In this document: piece after piece, positions 12,182 through 23,883 of the stretch | Position numbering within the stretch: the stretch's first letter is position 1 | Layout: each line of letters starts with the position of its first letter | Source: Owenia fusiformis | Lineage: Eukaryota > Annelida > Polychaeta > Sabellida > Oweniidae | DNA length: 64,000 bases | Assembly (NCBI GenBank): GCA_903813345.2 | Contig: CAIIXF020000008.1 | Location: 23,360,822 to 23,424,821, forward strand | Reading direction: 5' to 3' | Notes under the pieces: model-generated | Told to the model about the DNA's origin: nothing | Databases searched by the model: none | What the model saw: only the letters and a program-made list of their open reading frames with translations | Translations under genes and position numbers: made by a program

Positions 12182-12780
12182 AGGGGTATTCCTTGCCAGA
12201 CCATCTCTCTCCTAATATGGTAGCTATAACCATATACATACTTTGCAAGTTTATCAAAAAACAGAAAATGTTTTGAAATGGTCAATATTGATCACTTAAA
12301 AATGTAGTGCTCAATTCCAGTAGGCTGCCATCTTTTAAAATTTCACTCAGGAAGTGATGTCATCAACTCTCAACTTTGCATGTAACATTAGGTAAGGAGC
12401 TATTAGAATTACTAAACCAGCTGAATATTTTTTTCAATTTGGTCTATGAGTAAAATCCTTTTGATGATCTCTTCTTTAGTTCTAAGTTGACAACTCCTGA
12501 AAATATTTTTACACAGAAGATAAGGGCTTCTTGTTTAGAAGTGATTTTGTACTTCTTTCCTATACTGTAATAGACAAGGTTATAACAGGTGAGAGTCGAT
12601 GACATCACTTCCTGAAAGAAATCTGAAAAGATGGCAGCTTACTGGGAATGAGTACTACATTTTTAAATGATCAATATTGACAATATGAAAAAATTTCCCG
12701 TGTTTTGCTAAATATGTAAAGTATATATATGATTGTAGCTACTATATCAGGAGAGAAATAGTCTGGCCAGGAATGTTCCT
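12182..12780. mobile_element. ~600-bp MITE with TTAA flanks, copy A
   Basis: Long imperfect terminal inverted repeats of about 210 bp (ATTCCTTGCCAGACC at the left; reverse complement GGCCAGGAATGTTCC at the right). TTAA flanks the element at 12178-12181 and 12781-12784. A second copy in reverse orientation is at 52145-52749. A TTAA target suggests a piggyBac-type MITE, although the ends are not canonical piggyBac ends. There is no ORF. Confidence 0.85.
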
Positions 12781-14217
12781 TTAAGCTGTTTCCTCCTGTT
12801 CATCCTGACAAGTTTAAATGATAGAACATATATTCCTGCATATGTTTTAGCTTGTTGAGCACTTGTCAACATTACTATATACTTATTATTGAGGGGTTTA
12901 ACAGGGGTCCACAAGAAATAAAAAATATATTTTGATATTTTTGGAGTTTACAATAAACTATCTACTTATGAATCAGTTTTTGGGAAGGTTATTAGCATGA
13001 CCTATTGATTTTATCTGTTCAATTGAAAATAAGATCGCCTGTCTGACTATATTTTGCATTCAAAATGATTAAAAATAATTGTTCCATTTAGTTCACTTTC
13101 TTTTAACATCATCTTTTTTTGTTGATCCGCCAATTGTTTCGATATCTTTAGATGATAAAACATATATTCCTACATATGTTTTAACATGTTGAGCACTTGT
13201 CAACATTACCATTTACTTATGATTGAGGGGTTTGACAGGGCTCCACAAAAAAAGAAAATTAGATTTTGATATTTTTGAAGTTTACAACGGATTATCTATT
13301 GATGAATCAGTTTTTGGAAAGGTTATTAGCATGACCTATCGATTTTATCTGTTCAATTGAAAATAAGATCACCTGTCTGACTATATTTTGCATTCAAAAT
13401 GATTCAAAATAATGGTTCCATTTAGTTCACTTTCTTTTAACATCATCTTGTTTTTTGTTGTTCCACCAATTCTTTTGGTATGTTTAAATGATAAAACATA
13501 TATTACTACATACATTTTCACCTGTTGAAGACCTGTCAACATTACCGTTTACTTATTATTGAGCGGCAGGGGTCAAAAAATATTAGATTTTGATATTTTT
13601 GAAGTTTACAACAGATTATCTACTCATTAATCAGCTTTTGGAAAGTTTATTAGTATGACATATTGATTTTATCTGTTAATTGAAAATAAGATCGTCTGTC
13701 TGATTATATTTTGCAATTCAAAATGATTAAAAACAATGGTTCCATTTAGTTCACTTTCTTTTAACATCATCTTGTTTTTTGTTGATCTGCCAATTGTTTT
13801 GATGTTTACATGATAAAACATATATTTCTACATACGTATTCACCTGTTCAGGACCTGTCAACATTACCATTTGCATGTTATTTTCTGGTAGCATTCCCCC
13901 TCCAGAAAATTATTGATATATAGAACCTCTCTTGTGCAAACTGAGCATGATATTCCTCATAAAAGTCAAGTTTTAGGCCCTACATATAGATCTACACGGA
14001 AAAAATTAATGAAGAACAAAAATACACGTGGCTTAGTAACAGTAATCACCGTTTTTAGCGCCGACCTCCTAATAACCATTCACCCCGTTTCAGAAAGTTC
14101 AAGAAATATCAAGGAATAACCAAGTATTATTACACCGAATACACTGAAAAAATAATTTCCAAAAGAAGTCAGCGGGCGATAATAGAGTACTTCATCATTA
14201 CTTACACTAAAATGCGG

Positions 14218-14643
14218 AAAAAGTGGAGCATTTTGTAATACAGTGCATCATCACAATAAATATCTATCATTTGGTGCTTTCCACATTACTAAACCAATAT
14301 TTTGATAAATGAAGAAGGAAATGTCCGAGTTTAAAAAGATTTTTTCGTTTGTTGTTTTTCGGCGATAGCTTCTGCGCAGTTTTTGTGCGCATCTGATCTC
14401 TTCGACCAATCAGAACTCTTGAATAAAGAAAAAAAGTGGCGCATTTTGTAATTCAGTGCATCATCACGATAAATATCTATCATTTGGTGCTTTCCACATT
14501 ACAAAACCAATATTTTGATAAATCAAGAAGGAAATGTCCGAGTTTAAAAAGATTTTTTCGTTTGTTGTTTTTCGGCGATAGCTTCTGCGCAGTTTTTGTG
14601 GGAATCTGATCTCTTCGACCAATCAGAACTCTAGAATAAAGAA
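14218..14643. repeat. 213-bp direct duplication
   Basis: Two adjacent copies (14218-14430 and 14431-14643) begin aaaaagtgg and contain ttttcggcgatagcttctgc and cgaccaatcagaactct. They differ at only a handful of positions, suggesting a recent tandem duplication inside the foreign block. Confidence 0.9.
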
Positions 14644-14889
14644 ACCCAGAACACGGCCAATCAGAGTCCACGATAGAAAACGTTTCAGGATCGATCAAGA
14701 AGGAACATCCGGATGTTCTGGATTTTCGATCTCGGTGAGTTCCTTGGCAGAAATATGCCATTATCTTCGGGTTTTCAAGTCTGATTTGATCCCAGATCGC
14801 CAATATGGCAAGTGCTCCATCAAAACTGTTCGCCAGATGTATTTTCTGATGGCATTTGGCGAATGGCGACCGCTTATCCGACACACTGA
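14644..14889. other. Less AT-rich unique patch, function unknown
   Basis: This 246-base segment stands out as higher in G+C than its surroundings and is open on the minus strand (frame ending at 14480) and on the plus strand from 14735. It could be a captured exon fragment, but I recognise no domain and no paired splice sites of high quality. Confidence 0.35.
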
Positions 14890-16164
14890 CTTATTATTGA
14901 GGGGTTTAACAGGGGTTGACAAAAAAATAAAAAATAAAAAAAATGTTAGATTTTGATATTTTTTAAGTTTACAGCAGATTATCTACTCATTAATCGATTT
15001 TTGGAAAGGTTATTAGTATGACACTGTATGACATATTGATTTTATCTGTTGAAACTAAGATCATCCGTCTGACTATATTTTGCGTTCAAAATGATAAAAA
15101 ATAATGGTTCCATTTAGTTCACTTTCTTTTAACATCATCTTGTTTTTTGAAAAGGTCATTAGCATGATATATTGATTTTATCTGTTTAATTTAAAATCAG
15201 ATCTGTCTGACTATATTTCGCATTCAAAATGATTAAAAATAATTTTCCATTTAGTTCACTTTCTTTTAACATCATCTTGTTTTTTGGAAAGGTCATTAGC
15301 ATGATATATATTGATTTTATCTGTTTAATTGAAAATCAGATCTCCTGTCTGACCATATTTTGCATTCAAATTGATTAAAAATAATGGTTCCATTTAGTTC
15401 ACTTTCATTGAATACAACCTTGTTTTCGTTGATCTGCCAATTGTTTCTGCTTATATTCCTACATACGTTTTCACCTGTAGAGCACTTGTAAAAACTGAGC
15501 ACTGAGCATTTGTTGCATAAAATATTGCATTTAAATTATAATAAGATGAATTGAGAATTTATTTCCACTATTTATAAAAATAGATTTTAACATCAATAAA
15601 GCATATGATATGATGTGGGGTGAAAGGATATATGATTTTTGCAAGCACATAACTTTAGTAATAGAAAAGCTTTTACCATGATCATTTTTTTTAGTAGAAA
15701 ATAGACTATCCCATGAGGCAATGCTAGAACCAAAACTTTCTATTGAAATAAATTAATGCTGCCTCGCCCAATACTTTTTCTCGAATAGGTATTTATAGGA
15801 TATCCTATGATTTTGAGGAATATCATTTTTATCCACGAGGTGATATTGATATCTGCAAGAGAGAGCGAAGCGAACGAGTACATGTATCAATATCACTGAG
15901 TAGATTAAAATGATATTCTGAAAAAGTCATAGGATGTTCTTATTATCCTACACTTACTATAATATAGTAGTGTATACTGAATGTTTAATATCATTGAAAA
16001 ATGAAATGTCAAATAGTTCAATTTTGGGGGAAATCAACAAGCAGAGTATATCGTAACAATATCCTCCGCACATTGGTTTTCTAGAGTATATCGAGGCGAT
16101 ATCCTCTGGTTATCTATTTTGCCAATAGATATTAAATTTATTTTTTGATGTTATTATACATATA

Positions 16165-17695
16165 CAGGGTGGGCCAAAAAAAACCACCCCCCTAGCCAAT
16201 ATTCCTGATAAATATTTATTTTTTAACAATCACACCAACAATGATATATCATATTAAAGATAATTTAATTTGCAACAAAATGATATATAATAGCACCATT
16301 TTCAACAACCCCATATAGAAATATGACCATTCATGTGACATGGGGGTCAAAAAACACCATTTCAATTTTCGTCGATTTTGCGAACAATTGCCTATTTCTA
16401 CCAAATTTTAGTAAATTACAACATTGTCATGAGTCTTTCATAATTGGATATTATATATTGTTTTCATTCAGTTTTTGAACCACACATGCTCAATATACAT
16501 GTGTATGCTTATAAAACTAATTTATTTCTTCTTCAGTCTGTCCAAAAATAGCTCAATAGAACCACCCCCGGACCCATCCTCTGATTGGATTATTCGCTTA
16601 AGACGCGGAAGCCATTGGTTGATGGCATAATTGATGGATGTATGCAGAAGTACCATTCAACTACTAGTTATTCTTTCTTTTAGTTCCTCTACATCCCTGA
16701 AAGGCTTGGTATATTTAAATACCAACTGTTCTAGATGCCCCCAGGTATGGTAATCAACATTATTGGCAACTGGACTGCCAGTAAACCATTTTTCTGGGCA
16801 AGAGATGGTGACATTTCGAATCTCCAAAAACTGCACGGTAGCATTGGACCTCTGTTCTATCAGAAAATGAAATTTCTTTCACATGTTTTTTATGTTCTTC
16901 TGGAGTCCTTTTTTACCACCTCATGTCATTAACATTCAGAGTATATTTTTGCTCCTGGTTCAAAAAACAGGGCCTGTATGGTCTTTCCTTTTTGGGAAAC
17001 AGCGAGTGGACACCACCTACCTTTCAGAAAAATGTCACCTCGATTTGAGTAGCCTTTTATCGCAAATGTCACTATTCTTGCTTACTGATATAGAGTATAG
17101 CCTTTTGATTACATGTACAGTACTTGGGGCATTTAGAACAGTTGGCCTATGGAGATCCCTAGACCATCAGGAGTGTAGACAAACAGAAAGAATGAATAAT
17201 TAGGTGTTGGATGGTACTTCTGCAGAGGTCCATCAATTATTCCAATGGCTTTTGCGTTTTAAGCGAGAAATCAAATCAGAAGTTGGGTCCGGGGATGAGT
17301 CTATTGAGCCATATTTGGACAGACTGAAGAAGAAATGAATTAGTTTTATAAACATACACATGTATATTGAGCATGCAAGGTTCAAAAACTGAATGAAAAC
17401 AATATATAATATCCAATTATGAAAGACTCATGACAATGTTGTAATTTACTAAAATTTGGTACAAATAGGCAATTGTTCGCAAAATCGACGAAAATTGAAA
17501 AGGTGTTTTTTGACCCCCATGTCACATAAATGGTTATATCTCGAGCCAGAGTTGTTGAAAATTGTTCTGTTATATATCATTTTGTTGCAAATTAAATTAT
17601 CTTTAAAATGATATATCATTGTTGGTGTGCATGTTAAAAATTGAATATTTATCAGAAATATTGGCTAGGGGGGTGGTTTTTTTTGGCCCACCCTG
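16165..17695 (-). mobile_element. mariner-type element with ~490-bp inverted repeats
   Basis: TIRs begin CAGGGTGGGCCAAAAAAAAC and are bounded by TA at 16163-16164 and 17696-17697. The arms pair over about 490-500 bases (16165-16677 with 17210-17695), unusually long for mariner. The interior retains a minus-strand transposase fossil, which supports the Tc1/mariner assignment. Inserted within the foldback element at 15790-18146. Confidence 0.88.
16657..17190 (-). pseudogene. mariner transposase fossil
   Basis: Minus-strand codons from about 16860 to the stop at 16657 read through mariner-like C-terminal landmarks: FLE-x-RNVT, CPEKW, GSP, then VDYHTWGHLEQLVFKYTK and KPFRDVEELKERITSS. Where active mariners have SPD-L-N, this copy has SPVAN, so the last catalytic aspartate is gone. 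Farther upstream, PG-x-KI followed by an EVVKK stretch resembles the mariner core, but several stops and frame changes intervene. It once encoded a DDD/D-type transposase; it is inactive now. Confidence 0.75.
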
Positions 17696-17809
17696 TAGTA
17701 CACTAAGTATAGGATAATCTGCCTTATCCTACACTTAGTGTACTAAAAGTATAATAACATTAAAAAATAAATTTGATATTTATTGGCAAAATGAATAACC
17801 GGAGGATAT

Positions 17810-17900
17810 CGTAACGATATACTCCGGGCGGAGGATATCGTGACGATATACTCCGGAAAACCTAATATGCGGAGGATATTGTGACGATATACTCCGCTTG
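17810..17900. repeat. Three tandem GATATC-centred hairpins
   Basis: Three successive near-perfect palindromes of the form GGAGgatatcgTaacgataTaCTCC, at about 17812-17838, 17840-17866 and 17872-17898. Two weaker ones occur in the opposite arm (about 16036-16060 and 16084-16110). Each could fold into a hairpin of about 11 bp. Confidence 0.85.
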
Positions 17901-18146
17901 TTGATTTCCCGCCAAATTGACTCTATTTGGCATGAAATTCATTTTGCAATGATATTATACATTTAGTACACTTCTTGTAAGTGTAGGATAATAAGAACAT
18001 CCTATGATTTTTTTTCAGAATATCATTTTAATCTACTCGGTGATATTGATATATGCACTCGTTCGCTTTGCTCTCTCGTGCAGATATCAATATCACCGAG
18101 TAGATAAAAATGATATTCCTCAAAATCATAGGATATCCTATAAATA

Positions 18147-19215
18147 TCCAGCTCCTGATCATCCAGTATTTGTTTAATATTGCCCGCAGAAATGACGTTA
18201 TTAGTATTATTACCATCGTTAATGCCCAGTGCTGAAATAGCAAAAATTATATGGATTGAAAGATATCTTATTTGGAAAAGTGCTGGGCATTAATGCATTA
18301 TTGGCCCGCCACTATGGCCCCATACATACATGGAAAGTAAAGATACAAACACTCTAATTTTAATTACAATATATCTACCAACTTTTATAACATATAGTCA
18401 AAACGTGTTAAAGTTACGATTGTCATTGTTACGGTGGTCAGGGGTATGCGGAGCAGTTCCATGATATCACTAAATTATCATAAATTGTCAGAATTTAACC
18501 ATTTGAAACAGTGTTTATCATTGTATTTCCTATGAATATTATGTTTTGTTCAATATTGTATTCTTGCTGCCATAGTATTTTCTTTAGTATAATGATACCA
18601 CTGATACATATCATAACTATGTAATGTCACTAACCAGTATAATCAAAGAAACATTACATAAGTGCTTCGAAAAAAGGTCCCTGGATTAATAGGAAAGTCA
18701 ATAGTGCACCTCCACAATGCACCAATTCACAAAGCAAAGAAAACAAATCTTACAATTGAATGTCTTGACATTAACACGTTTTGTACAATGGCTCATATTA
18801 CCATGATGATGATGATAATGTCCTGTTGGACTTCTACATTAATCTTAAGCAATATTTGTGAGAAGTTCAACATGAAAATGAGACTCTGCTTGAAGACAAT
18901 TTTAACAGTAATCTGAGAGATGGACAGCAGCGGTTTTGTCATCCTCCTAAGCAGGTGTCCAGAATCCGTACCTCCTTCTTCCCCCCTGCCATAAGCAGTT
19001 AGCATTTCCCCGATTAAGAACTTGCAATTTGATTGGCTGTCGCAACACTGCGACAGCAATCATACGTCATTGGCGCATAATTAGATCATGTGATTCAGTT
19101 TTATCGGGCGCGTCCAACTTGGTTATAGCAGGGGGTAAAAAGAAAGAAGATATTCTGGATTTTGAAGCCCTGTGATCGGAGGATGCGGTTTTGTCAGGTC
19201 TTTGAATCTCTGGTC
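18147..19215. other. No gene recognised
   Basis: AT-rich sequence with short open frames only (for example near 18662-18916). No domain or splice structure that I can support. Confidence 0.45.
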
Positions 19216-19220
19216 AAGAT

Positions 19221-19426
19221 CAGGCCCGTAGCCAGGGGGGGGGGGGGGGGGGGGTTCGCAGGGTTCAGGCGAACCCCCCCTGGCATAAAATTCTTTCAAA
19301 ATCATGCATTTTTCCATCCTTTTTAAGCAGTTCTCAAGTGATTTTAACCATATTTGGGCCAAAATTGTCAAATGTGAACCCCCCCTGGACATTTTTGAAC
19401 CTTGGCAAATCCTGGCTATGGCCCTG
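19221..19426. mobile_element. 206-bp element, CAGGCCC...GGCCCTG ends, 5-bp TSD
   Basis: Starts CAGGCCCGTAGCCAGG and ends CCTGGCTATGGCCCTG, flanked by AAGAT at 19216-19220 and 19427-19431. It contains a 20-base G run (19235-19254) and a CCCCCCC counterpart. A relative with similar ends is at 29233-29595. Non-coding. Confidence 0.8.
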
Positions 19427-20223
19427 AAGATGCACCACGAATGTTTAGATAATATTTGGAAATTCATAATACTGGATAACAGTAGTATTGTCAAATGACC
19501 AAACAATGTTACAATAACTGTATCATATCCCACGTAGGTGGGTAGATGGGTATGAGGTTTTTTATACAAAGCCTTGAATTGAAGTGCGTGTTTCAATGGA
19601 TTTCCAGATCTCAGTCACTTTCGCAATAATTTTACCTTTATATCCCGCCACTTGCGCTCAGTTCATAACTTATCAACAACTTCCTAGTATCCCATTGTCA
19701 GATTGCTGTATATCTGCTTCCTAGTCCTCTATTTTAGGTGTATTTCTAATAAATTTGAACAAAAATATCTGTCATTTTAGAAAGCACTAGACGAAACACA
19801 CTGGACGAAACATCCACAATATGACGAAAATTCCTCCCGGGGGCTTTCTCAGCTATCAGAATAGAGTTCATTTATTATCGAGATCAATCTTACATGTCTT
19901 AGCATTGGTCCCTTAATGATTTATTATTATCTGAAATATGCAAACTGAAGTTTTTATTGTAGACCACGGGTTGTAGACTAGGGAAATACTGAGGCTACTG
20001 TTTAGATTCCAAATGTATTAGTCTGTATCTCATACTTAAGTGGGTTTGGGGTAGATATCACTCGGGAATATATGTCATATCTGAGGAGCGGGCAGGATAT
20101 ATATTATATGTCCCGCTCCAGGTCAAATGCGAGCAGATATAATATATCCATCCCGCTCCCGGGAATTTTTCAAAAGTTTAAAAAAGTTTAAAAAAGAATG
20201 AGATACACCAGTTATGCACGGTC

Positions 20224-20337
20224 GGTTTGGATACATGGAATATCCCTTGGGATATACAATACATCTTCCCTCGGTCCCTTCGGTCCCTCGGGAAGATATA
20301 TTGTATATCCCTCGGGATATTCCCTGTATCCAAAACC
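20224..20337. repeat. Large perfect-like hairpin (114 bp)
   Basis: The arm GGTTTGGATACATGGAATAT pairs with the sequence ending at 20337 across about 50 bases, with a short ccctcggtcccttcggtccc turn. Further small GGGATATATTATAT-type palindromes lie just upstream (20040-20160). Possibly the core of a foldback element; its edges were not resolved. Confidence 0.8.
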
Positions 20338-20521
20338 TCCCAGTGCATAACCCCTTTATACATAGAGTGGATATCATAATTAGTGAGACAATTCTGAGCA
20401 GAGACATATTCATATGTCTCTGTTCTGAGGCAGCATCTTATATTCATTCAATTGCAACAAAACTTGGTATAATGAATGAACATACCCATTAATTTATTCC
20501 AATAGATACCTAGCAACAGTG

Positions 20522-20535
20522 GTTACCATGGCAAC
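20522..20535. promoter_or_regulatory. RFX X-box-like palindrome
   Basis: GTTACCATGGCAAC fits the RFX X-box pattern (GTNRCC, spacer, RGYAAC). It is embedded in a larger inverted repeat ctagcaac...gttgctag (20509-20544). Similar sites occur at 24034-24047 and 24771-24784 inside a transposon. Binding is not shown by sequence alone. Confidence 0.35.
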
Positions 20536-20970
20536 AGTTGCTAGGGGTCTGTGGAGCAGCTAAAAAAATTCTCGAAACCAGGGCACATTTAACCTTATAA
20601 TTTTTCAAAAATTGATTAATTTTCAAATTTAGTTTACACATTATCTTGAGGCAATTCTTATAACAACATAATCAATTATGATGTAATATCTTGCATATTA
20701 ATGTCACATATGGCTGTTAGATCAGAGGCACTGCCATTTCACTGTACAATGGGGTGGAGCAGAATTGGCTGAAATGGGGTCAACCCAGTTGTCCGAAACC
20801 CAATTGTCCGAAACCCAGTTCTCCGAAAATTACAACTTACAGCTCTATGAACGAGCACTCTTTCATTGGTAAAGGGTGTATTTGAGAGTAAATTTCATCA
20901 ACTGAATGATTCCTTTATGGGCTGGTATTTGATAAAACTGTCAAAAGATGAAAGTACAAGGGCATATACA

Positions 20971-21397
20971 CAGGGCTGTCAACTTGGGACCACCTAATAT
21001 GAGTGACTTCAAAATGTTGGACACCTAAGTCCAAATCTGAACACTTTTGTCCAAATTTTGAACACCTTTGGCCAACTTTTAAACACCTTTGGCCAAAGTT
21101 TGAGCACCTTTGCCAAACTTTGAACACCTCAAATTTTTCGAGCTCGCTACGCTCGCGATATCGTCAACGGGGGGGGGGGGGGGGGGGGGGGGGCGGTTTT
21201 TTCCGGCGTTCGTATTTTTACCGTATCGTAAACATATTTCGAAAAAATTTCTACAGAAATATTTTTGCTTGACAATTACCAGGTAAAATGCGTATTTTGC
21301 GTGACATTTTCTGTCACGCAAAAAAAACTGGCGTGACTTCAAATTCTTCAGCAAATGCGTGACAAATACGCAAATTGCGGGACAGTTGACAGGCCTG
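20971..21397. mobile_element. hAT-like MITE with internal G25 tract
   Basis: Ends CAGGGCTGTCAACTTGGGA and the near reverse complement GACAGTTGACAGGCCTG. Flanked by ATATACA (20964-20970 and 21398-21404; an 8-bp match if one mismatch is allowed). It contains a run of 25 G (21169-21193) and several repeats of gaacacctttggccaa. CAGGG-type ends plus a 7-8 bp duplication suggest hAT. No transposase. Confidence 0.75.
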
Positions 21398-23883
21398 ATA
21401 TACAGGTGATATAGATGTTCAAACAAACAAAGTTAAATTGTGTTATTCTCATTGCAAAGTGGCGTTTACATAGCATACATACACTCCCCTCCATAAGTTT
21501 GGCAACCTTAGCTCTCCCATTGAACTACGTGTTAAAGCCGGACTTGATATTCCCAATAATAAATTGTGTTTTTAGAAAACTAGCTTGACTTTGAACATGT
21601 CTACTGAATAATTATAAAGTCAAATTCCATGCACAATTTTCGCAAGAAAATGAGGTCAGCTACTACAGTACGTTCAACCTGAGACTATGTTAGTCTCAGG
21701 TTCAACAGAATTAATCAACATGGTATTTAACTTACATGGTCTAAATTACTTCAAAAATAAATGATGATATTTGAAATATTCAACCCAAGGATGAGGATCC
21801 TAGACAATACTAAAGGAATGTGTCCAAATGTCAAAAATGGTTGAACAAAGTCAATCAGTCAATATTATAAGCAGGGTCTGTGGGACATGGCTGGGGTCAG
21901 GTTTTGGTGGAGGGGGGGGGGGCTCAACCACGCTTATACAATTATAATGTTAAAGGTTTGTTTAACAAGACACCAGACATCTATAGCTTATATAAACTAG
22001 AAATATTTAATAAAAGAAAGTGCTAGTCTATCACATCATGATACATGCATCTATACATGTATATTATATTATACATATGTCACCAAATGTTACCTTCTTC
22101 CTCGAAATAAAAAGAAAATCATTCAAGAAAGCAAGAAAGGTAGGCCCACTTATAAGGAGAAAATGATGAATTTAAGAAAAATAAAAAAAATTGGCCCCAG
22201 CGCCACTCCCCCTGCCCCCTCCCCCTCTAGATGCATTTGAAACATACTGACATGTGAACAGATTATTATGTTCAACTAATCATGTTACAGGTGTTCTATT
22301 TGCAGGTTTTATGTATTAAGCAATTGGATTTGCCATATACTTCTACCTGCTGTTGCTTCACATCTTGAATTTACCCATTTCAAATCATAAGGTCATCTTA
22401 TATAAGCTTGGTGTCCCAAATGTAACAGAACTAGAGCTGGTATTTTGTTAATTCTGCTCCAATCATGTTAATGTTCCTCTAATATACTTTCATGTATATT
22501 TAGACTTGAAGAGCATAGTTTTTAAAATATTTGATGAAAAGCTGTTAGTGTTATGGTTGCTATGGTAACTTGACATCACAGAACCTGGAACAACTTTTCA
22601 TAAAACTAATGTAACATTGTTCGATAAGTACAGTATTTATGAATTCAGCACCAGTATAATTATATTTTTGGACATCCTGTATGTCATACACATAACTTGA
22701 TGTAAATTGTGAGAAAAGTATGTTGTGAGAAAATCTGCTAAATACATTAAAATGTTTATTTTATAAAATGCTTGAATTCTAAACAGTGAAATATAAAATT
22801 TAACTTACCATTCAAAAACTTTAAAATGTAACTAAATCTTATTTGTCCATAACAATCTGAATTCCAACCTTGAATATATTATATTCTCAAGCTAATAAGC
22901 TGTATGAACACGAATGTATAATCCAAAAATGCAGACAATACACTGTAAAATTCCACCAAAGTTCTTTGTGTTTGGAAAATGTATCATAAACTGTTTACTA
23001 ATCTGCTCAGCTGTATATTGTCAAATATAATCCAAAATCCATTTATAAGAATGCAAGAAAATGTAATATTCAATTACTGTTCAAGATTTTCAGTTTGTCA
23101 GCTCTCATAGTCTGTGAATTGAGTATATTTTATAGGATCACACAACCTCTTGAAAATGTAACACACCTATCATTTCATTAATTAATTTATCAATGTACCC
23201 AATGTAGGGATATTATATCAAATCGCAGTACCTGTATATGCATTTACCTGTGTAAAAAACTATGGTGGCACATTTAAAAAGCAAAACATAATGCAAAATA
23301 ATGATCTAAGTATATAAATAATAAAGTAAATGGGTACATGTATATTATTCCCAGCAAAACGTATGGACCATATCTTCAGTTCACATTTAGAAGGAGAGTT
23401 GGGGTGAAATATTCATTACTAAAATGATATTTTTTGCAAGGGAAAAAACGTCAATTATATCGCAGAAGTTGAAAGTAATTACTAACATTGTAATATCGTC
23501 TCTGTTGGAATGATGGATAATGAAAATATATATGATGTATTCAGCTGATTATATTGAGATCTATTGAAAAATCCACATAACAGAGACTAATATATCAGTT
23601 ATTTATGAGCCATTATGAAAGTAGCTTGGATTGTCTTAACATATGAACATGATGCTATGGCCATTATCACTGTTACCCAAGGAGGAAATGAACTTCATTT
23701 TCTATTTCCCACAAAAGCTACATAATATATCATATTCAGGTTTTGGCCGTGGTTTCACATGTCTACCCAGTTCTATTTGTAACTTATGTGAACTTAATCT
23801 CAGTTGTGAAAATGATTGCATGTGATTTTTGTTTTGGAGGCTTAAACATTGTTCTCTTTCAAAAGTTGTTTTTTTAACATATA
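21398..23883. other. No gene recognised
   Basis: AT-rich sequence with short G- or C-rich runs (21911-21922, 22199-22229). Contains GTTGCTATGGTAAC at 22556-22569. No exon, RNA gene or repeat boundary could be supported. Confidence 0.45.

Larger units (their letters stand above)
12800..15480. repeat. ~330-bp tandem repeat family, interrupted
   Basis: Units share gataaaacatatattcctac, gagcacttgtcaacatta, attgaggggttt and ccatttagttcactttctttt. Full units lie near 12815-13150, 13150-13488 and 13488-13810. Shortened units of about 140 bp follow at 14890-15480. A foreign block at roughly 13880-14889 interrupts the array. No coding content is evident. Confidence 0.85.
15790..18146. mobile_element. 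Foldback (long inverted repeat) element with nested mariner
   Basis: Outer ends TTTATAGGATATCCTATGA and the reverse complement, possibly TA-flanked. The arms (about 15790-16160 and 17740-18146) pair over several hundred bases. Each arm is itself built of smaller palindromes: GGATATCC, GATATTGATATC, and GGAGGATATCGT/ACGATATACTCC hairpins. The right half contains a central hairpin at about 17698-17752. A mariner-type element sits inside at 16165-17695. No ORF of its own is recognised. Confidence 0.8.
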
